Below, in pieces: positions 59,366 to 64,000 of a stretch of DNA of 64,000 nucleotides. Every line of letters starts with the position of its first letter. Position 1 is the first letter of the stretch. Position numbers and translations under genes: made by a program. This DNA comes from Bisporella sp. PMI_857. Taxonomy: Eukaryota; Ascomycota; Leotiomycetes; Helotiales; Helotiaceae. The DNA is taken from assembly GCA_021307315.1 (NCBI GenBank), contig JAJSPD010000015.1:558001-622000 (forward strand), given 5' to 3'. The notes below the pieces were generated by a model, which saw only the letters and a list, made by a program, of their open reading frames with translations, searched no databases and was not told the DNA's origin.

Positions 59366-60409
59366 ATGGAGGTGTCGCAAGGCTCAAACTTCTTGATAAA
59401 ACTACCATTGGAAATTCGTATGCAAATCTATCGCGAGGTGCTTTCACCTACAGGATACATAGCCGTCACAAGCAGCCAACCAGACTCTATATCTCTGCGG
59501 AGATTCAGAGTTTTCAGCATCCAATTTAATGATAAATATTGCAGTCATTTGCCAATATACCTTTCTTTTTTGAGGACCACTAAGCAAGTCCACCGCGAGG
59601 CGAAATATATCTTCTTTGCCCACAATATACTCAACACCGAAGTTAGCGGTCGGGCCAGGCGGTTTGGGCATCATGGACCTGGCAGGCTCGCCAACGGCAT
59701 GGACTGGTGTTTTCTGAACTTACCCGATTCACTTAAGCTAAGAGTCCAGAACATTCATCTGGATTTGGAGCTGAATATTCAGAGCCCTGTTGAGGCACCG
59801 GACATAATGGAGCCTCCGGATTCGATGATTCCATATATTCATAATCGGAACCGAATGAACGCTATCTTCCATGCAATGATGACTTTGGTCAATGATGGGA
59901 GTTTAAAGTTGGTGCAGTTGAATGTGAACTTCAAAGGCATGGGAATGGTAGAGGGCTTGAAAGCCCTGGTTAACATCCAAAAGCAGAGTTCTGAGACTGA
60001 TGAGCGACAACTATTCGATGATTACCTCAACTTCCTTAGGGCCGCTAGGAGTGGGCCATTGAAGGATTTGAAGAGAAGACTTTTCTTTCACTTCAGCGAC
60101 ATAACAGACTGGAAGAGCAAGGAAATGGAGGTCCCGGAGGGTTTCTGCCCAGTGAATGGCAACGTAGAAGCTGCTTCAAATGGCGACGACTTGCTCTGCT
60201 TATTTGACAAAGATCGCAATGAAGCGAAATTTTATTTCGGCGATGTGTTCAGAGAAGATGATGAAGATCCCAATGTCGTTCTAGAGGAGTTACACCAGAG
60301 TTTTGGAGGCGAACTATATGTTGGCTCGCGCCTCTGTTATCAGAGTGGGATTGAGCAGTCAAGACCTTGGCTGAAGGTATCCGCCATTTGGCCGAATCAC
60401 GAACAGTAA
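59366..60409 (+). CDS. DUF7730/F-box-like fungal protein
   Basis: A single exon of 347 aa. The N-terminus has the phrase FLIKLPLEIRMQIYREVL, the LPxEIRxxIY helix shared by F-box-like and DUF7730/2EXR fungal proteins, with the next segment FLRTTKQVHREAKYIFF. The rest is helical and charged, without catalytic motifs. F-box-like proteins may recruit targets to SCF ubiquitin ligases, but a Skp1 contact is not proven here. These families are expanded and poorly understood in filamentous ascomycetes. The upstream frame continues to 59240 without an ATG, so the start at 59366 is preferred. Confidence 0.78.
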   Translation: MEVSQGSNFLIKLPLEIRMQIYREVLSPTGYIAVTSSQPDSISLRRFRVFSIQFNDKYCSHLPIYLSFLRTTKQVHREAKYIFFAHNILNTEVSGRARRFGHHGPGRLANGMDWCFLNLPDSLKLRVQNIHLDLELNIQSPVEAPDIMEPPDSMIPYIHNRNRMNAIFHAMMTLVNDGSLKLVQLNVNFKGMGMVEGLKALVNIQKQSSETDERQLFDDYLNFLRAARSGPLKDLKRRLFFHFSDITDWKSKEMEVPEGFCPVNGNVEAASNGDDLLCLFDKDRNEAKFYFGDVFREDDEDPNVVLEELHQSFGGELYVGSRLCYQSGIEQSRPWLKVSAIWPNHEQ

Positions 60410-61176
60410 GTCAGATCGAAGTTTCATTTCCATAATGGGAATTAGCAAGTAATATTACATGTTCTCTCTGTACTAAGACTCAGCCATTAAAAGTCGGAGG
60501 CGCTGACTATGGGCTATGCATAGTTCTGAGACATTCCATGTCTTGATTCCTGCTATCGGGGAAAATTGGTATGGAAGCCCAAAGTGACAGTTATTTGATG
60601 ATAATGACGACTCATCTCCTACTTTTTCAGATCAACTATCATTTAGCCACTATGCCGGTAGGAGGATCAGAAACTATTCTATACTACGGTATTATCAATA
60701 TTTCAGCAATTGTTGTGACCAGATACTGGATTTCCGGATCTGACGCAAGATCTACACATTTTCCCCCTTTCATAAATTCCACGGACTGGATGAACCTAGG
60801 ATCTATGCAAATGATGTGCGCAACAAGATATAATGTGTCTATACCCACGAGTAAGCGGGGTGCAGCCCAGGAGTGACACTTTGTCAGTCTCGGATAAAAT
60901 TCCGGTAGGAGAAGGCCTGCACAAAACCGAACCTAATTCGATTTCGTATATCAATAGGCATATAGAACTATCGATATCGTTATAGCTTAAGAAGAGCAAA
61001 TCATTTGTAGTTGCAATTTAGGATAAGTGGGGTTTTGCAGTGCACTATCTCAATTGGAAGCTAAAATATTAATACACACAGTCCCAAGCTACAAAAATCT
61101 CAAAAACCCCCAATAAGCAATGTATCATTTAAACCACATGAAAAAGGCTTTTGAAAAAAGAGAATGGCAAAAAGAT
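60410..61176. other. intergenic
   Basis: About 770 bases between the DUF7730-type gene and the tRNA-Leu gene. A frame of 101 codons at 60571-60876 (+) has no motif and is not called. Confidence 0.45.
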
Positions 61177-61298
61177 TGATCAGAGTGGGACTCGAACCCA
61201 CGCCACTTTCGTGACCAGGAAACTACAACTCTTGAGAGGAGTACGAAAGTATTAAGGTAACCTTAACCTGGCGCCATAACCAGCTCGGCCATCTGACC
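61177..61298 (-). tRNA. tRNA-Leu (AAG anticodon) with 40-nt intron
   Basis: Read on the minus strand: acceptor GGTCAGA/TCTGATC (one G-U pair), anticodon stem CCAGG/CCTGG, loop TTAAGG+T with anticodon AAG, long variable arm CAC-GAAA-GTG, T arm GTGGG/CCCAC around TTCGAGT, discriminator A. The intron (61221-61260) sits one base 3' of the anticodon, the standard position for nuclear tRNA introns. Decodes CTY leucine codons. Confidence 0.9.
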
Positions 61299-61636
61299 TT
61301 GGATTGGTCTCAACAATTTTTAGAAAAATATATATTCAATCACGCAAAGTGCCGCTCCTAGCCTGGCTTGGCACTCGCTTAGCCCCTTTTGAATCCTGAC
61401 AAACAAGGATCGGAAGAAAGCTAATCTTGTACAGCATAATAACCAAAATGGCACTCTTTGGGAGCCTCTGACTTCCTAGAGTGCATTTGAAAGCATTTTC
61501 GAGAAAAATATTACGTAATAAAAGGATAGAATAATCGAAGGGCGATTTCAATATAGATATTTTGCCATACAATCTCTCCCTAACATATTACCTTTAACCC
61601 GGCTTCCGTGCGGCTTCCGAGAGGGTGTCTTTGTGC
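61299..61636. other. intergenic
   Basis: About 340 bases between the tRNA-Leu gene and the 3' end of the NmrA-like gene. No gene recognised. Confidence 0.5.
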
Positions 61637-62682
61637 TCAGATCGTCTCTCCTTTCAATATCTTCGCTACGGAATCCTCCAAGCTTCCTTTCTTCACGCCA
61701 AGCAATTCATTATCAAGCTTCGCCTGGTCAAAGTGAGTTCCTGGCTCTCCAGAGAACAAACCGGTCTTCGCCCAGCGGTGCCACGCGGCCCAGAATTCAC
61801 CCTCGCCGAATTCTTTCTTTGCAGCAGCAAGCTGTTCCTGCGCAGTCGTATGCTCGACGGTCCATTTCTCGCCCGAGAGTTTCTCCAGAGCGGAGAGGAC
61901 CTCGGCTTGGGACGTGGCAAACTCTTCAATATACACCAAGCGATCACGGGTCTCCCTTTCAGCGGTCGTCAAAATGGAAATGACAACCGATGCGACGGTA
62001 GAGAGGTTCGCGGCGCTGAAGGTATTGACTCCTTGGTCCCAGAGGGTTGCTGTTTTAGTTGGCGGGAGGGTAATATCTAAGAACGCTGCGTGGAGGCTCC
62101 TGCCTAACCTATCAGCAATACTCAAGACCAAACTTCAAAGATAGAGAGAGCTAACCAGTCGAAAAAAACTCCGTTGTTCACGGCAGTCCAATGGAAAACC
62201 GTGCCATTAGCTTTAGCATCACGTGCTTTCTGGTCAAGAAACTCAATGATCTTGAATCTCTCTGCAACGGACTCCTCAAGCTCAGGGACAGGGGCTTTGA
62301 TGTCTATCGATCCCCATTCGCTTGGTATGAATCGGATGACGCCTGCTTCAATTGCTGCTTCAATGATATTATATTGTATGCCAAAGGCGTTGTCGTTTAG
62401 GCCGCAGATGACGGCATCTTGGCCTTTGAGTGCTTCAACTAAGGCAGCGTGGGAGGTATAATCAGCCTTCCTAACTTCGACGCCAGAGGGGAACGTGGCG
62501 CTGGAATCGGGACGACTGATGGCGGAGACGTTGAAAGCTTCATTGGCAAGAAGGGCTTTGACTATTGGGGCACCTATTGTACCACTGGCCTATGAATATC
62601 TAGGCTTTAGCAGTATTGAAGAACGAGTTATACATAAACTCACCCCAACGACAGTAACTTTCTTAATAGCGCGGGATGCCAT
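61637..62682 (-). CDS. NmrA-like / isoflavone-reductase-like oxidoreductase
   Basis: Three exons: 62682-62644, 62589-62156 and 62099-61637; introns of 54 and 56 nt; 311 aa. The Rossmann start reads KKVTVVGASGTIGAP, an NAD(P)-binding GxxGxxG variant. Next come FNVSAISRPDS, ALKGQDAVICGL, RFIPSEWGSID and TAVNNGVFFDW, the core of the atypical short-chain dehydrogenase family containing NmrA and isoflavone reductase. Members may reduce phenylpropanoid-type compounds or only sense NAD(P); the tyrosine-lysine pair of classical reductases is not obvious. The acceptor of the second intron is the third AG in the tract, which alone keeps the frame. The start ATG is the last in a longer open frame and precedes the Rossmann strand directly. 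Confidence 0.85.
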
Positions 62683-63514
62683 TGAGAATGATGCAATATC
62701 GATGTTCTTAGATTGAGTAGATCCAAGGATTTCTGGAAAAGGCCAAAAGCGAAGCAACGAAGGGTAAAGTAGATAGTCGTCTATCAACTCGTATCATAAG
62801 TAATGCTTTATAATCTACGGATAACCGTCCATCTCTACTCGCCAAGCTATCCAAGCCTTTCCACATAACGCATTATTACGTGATAATATGCTGGCTATTG
62901 GTCTTCAATCAGAACATATGAAGTGACGCGTACAAGCAAAATATGATAATTTGGATGGCCCAGTATCTAGCATCACACAGCATTCAGTACCAGGCACCTC
63001 TCTTGGTCTCAGCCATCTCGGATGAATAGATATACCGATTCTGCATTTATGACACGAACCCGTCGAGTCGGCAGAGGATTGACTTCACGGCACGACTAAA
63101 TGCCATACACAAGGCGACGGAGTCCACGGCCAGCGAAACTAGTAATACAGATTCAGGCTTCCGATCCACAGCATGATAACACCAAACTCCGCATCTTCAG
63201 CTTGATAATCAGGCCAAGAAAAATTTACGTCAGATAAACCCTGGAAATTGCAACATGTTACAAAGGTTGAAGGGAATAGAACAAGAAGACAAAAGAATAA
63301 CGCAATTTTCTATGTTGGTTACTGGTAATTTAGGGTCCTAATTAGGGTCTGCATGTTAGGTACTTGCATTTGAAAATGTGGAACATGACGTATGCAACAG
63401 AGTCGATATACGGGTATATTCAATCAGTATGATTCCATCCGTATGGCAATACAATTCGTAACGCCCGTTTTCATAAATCATTGCTTATTGATATTGACTC
63501 TTCAATAGACTTGA
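62683..63514. other. intergenic
   Basis: About 830 bases between the NmrA-like start and the 3' end of the Lcp5-type gene. No gene recognised. Confidence 0.5.
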
Positions 63515-64000
63515 CTACCTCTTCCCTCTGTCTCTCCGACCAATGTCTTGGACTTTTTGTCTCTTTGCAAAGCCCATCTCAGCCCCGCCGGAACTTCTAG
63601 GTCCATCCTCTGTCGCTCTTTTTCGACTTTTCTCAAGTACACTACGACCTTCCCCAGTTTTCCTCTTCGTCAACCTCTCTATACGATCGATGCCTTCGCC
63701 TAGACCTCTCCATTCTTCACCACCATAGCCTGCATCTTTCCTTCCACCCTTCTTCGCGCGTTCCTTCTTGCTCTCTTTAGGTAATCTCACATAGTTCGTC
63801 TCTTCATACTCCTTTCTGGCTCTCTCCTCTTCTCTCTGCTTCTCGCTCTTATTCCTTCTGCCGCCATCAATGATACCACTTCCAATGCTAGGCTCAGCAT
63901 ATGGCGCCGCTGACATCTCTGTATTGATGTACTCGTCAAGCGTAGCAGACTTGTTGGGTTTTCTAGCCTCCTTTTCTCGTCTCTCAGTAGTTGGCATTGC
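63515..64000 (-). CDS. LCP5: Lcp5/neuroguidin (Sas10/Utp3 family), C-terminal part
   Basis: Partial: the gene runs off the right edge, and the frame is open to the last base. The visible 160-odd residues form the strongly basic C-terminal tail: TLDEYINTEMSAAPYAEPSIGS, then NYVRLPKESKKERAKKG and the GYGGEEWRGLGEGIDRIERL segment, which is the hallmark of fungal Lcp5. The final residues are Lys/Arg-rich (RRDRGKR), as expected for a nucleolar protein. Lcp5 is part of the small-subunit processome that matures 18S rRNA. The N-terminal Sas10/Utp3 domain lies outside. An ATG at 63997 is internal and not the true start. Confidence 0.85.
   Translation of the reverse strand, partial: AMPTTERREKEARKPNKSATLDEYINTEMSAAPYAEPSIGSGIIDGGRRNKSEKQREEERARKEYEETNYVRLPKESKKERAKKGGRKDAGYGGEEWRGLGEGIDRIERLTKRKTGEGRSVLEKSRKRATEDGPRSSGGAEMGFAKRQKVQDIGRRDRGKR

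Overview
The window is nuclear DNA from a filamentous ascomycete (Pezizomycotina). The evidence is dense short spliceosomal introns (mostly 44-130 nt, GT-AG with a few GC-AG), Zn2Cys6 and Dal5-family proteins, ERG24, a fungal DUF7730/F-box-like protein, a conidiation-protein homologue and intron-bearing tRNA genes. The mix of homologues feels Leotiomycete-like, but that is an impression rather than proof. All gene models below were assembled by eye from reading frames, splice sites and family motifs. For nearly every multi-exon gene the summed exon length is a multiple of three.

Layout. 1-3471 is AT-rich with no long frames between about 604 and 3471. 3472-24412 is a conserved housekeeping block: mitochondrial rhodanese (-), YIP1-domain protein (-), ubiquitin-eL40 fusion (-, start codon split by an intron next to a 7-nt microexon), RNA polymerase I factor Rrn7 (-), eIF5A (-), Vps52 (+), Gyp8-type Rab GAP (-), a large MMS1_N/CPSF-A-type propeller protein (+) and eIF5B (+).

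25074-40898 looks like an accessory catabolic cluster: Zn2Cys6 regulator (-), Dal5-type transporter (-), a divergent isocitrate-lyase-family protein lacking the usual catalytic KKCGH motif (+), class-I glutamine-amidotransferase-like peptidase (+), PLP aminotransferase (-) and full-length 5-oxoprolinase (+). A coherent but unproven reading is uptake and breakdown of gamma-glutamyl/pyroglutamyl or related amides, with nitrogen recovered as glutamate.

41452-47000 holds a YdeI-like protein, tRNA-Ile(AAT), a 716-bp element with 189-bp terminal inverted repeats and an internal 45-bp triplicated Cys/Lys/Arg repeat, a putative membrane protein, and the sterol C-14 reductase Erg24. 47394-53000 holds ALG1 (-), an Msc2/ZnT7-like histidine-rich zinc transporter (+) and a secreted Con-13-like HExxH protein (-). 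53000-57400 is gene-poor. The right end carries a trypsin-like protease (-), a DUF7730-type protein (+), intron-containing tRNA-Leu(AAG) (-), an NmrA-like oxidoreductase (-) and the 3' part of an Lcp5/neuroguidin-type ribosome biogenesis gene (-) cut by the window edge.
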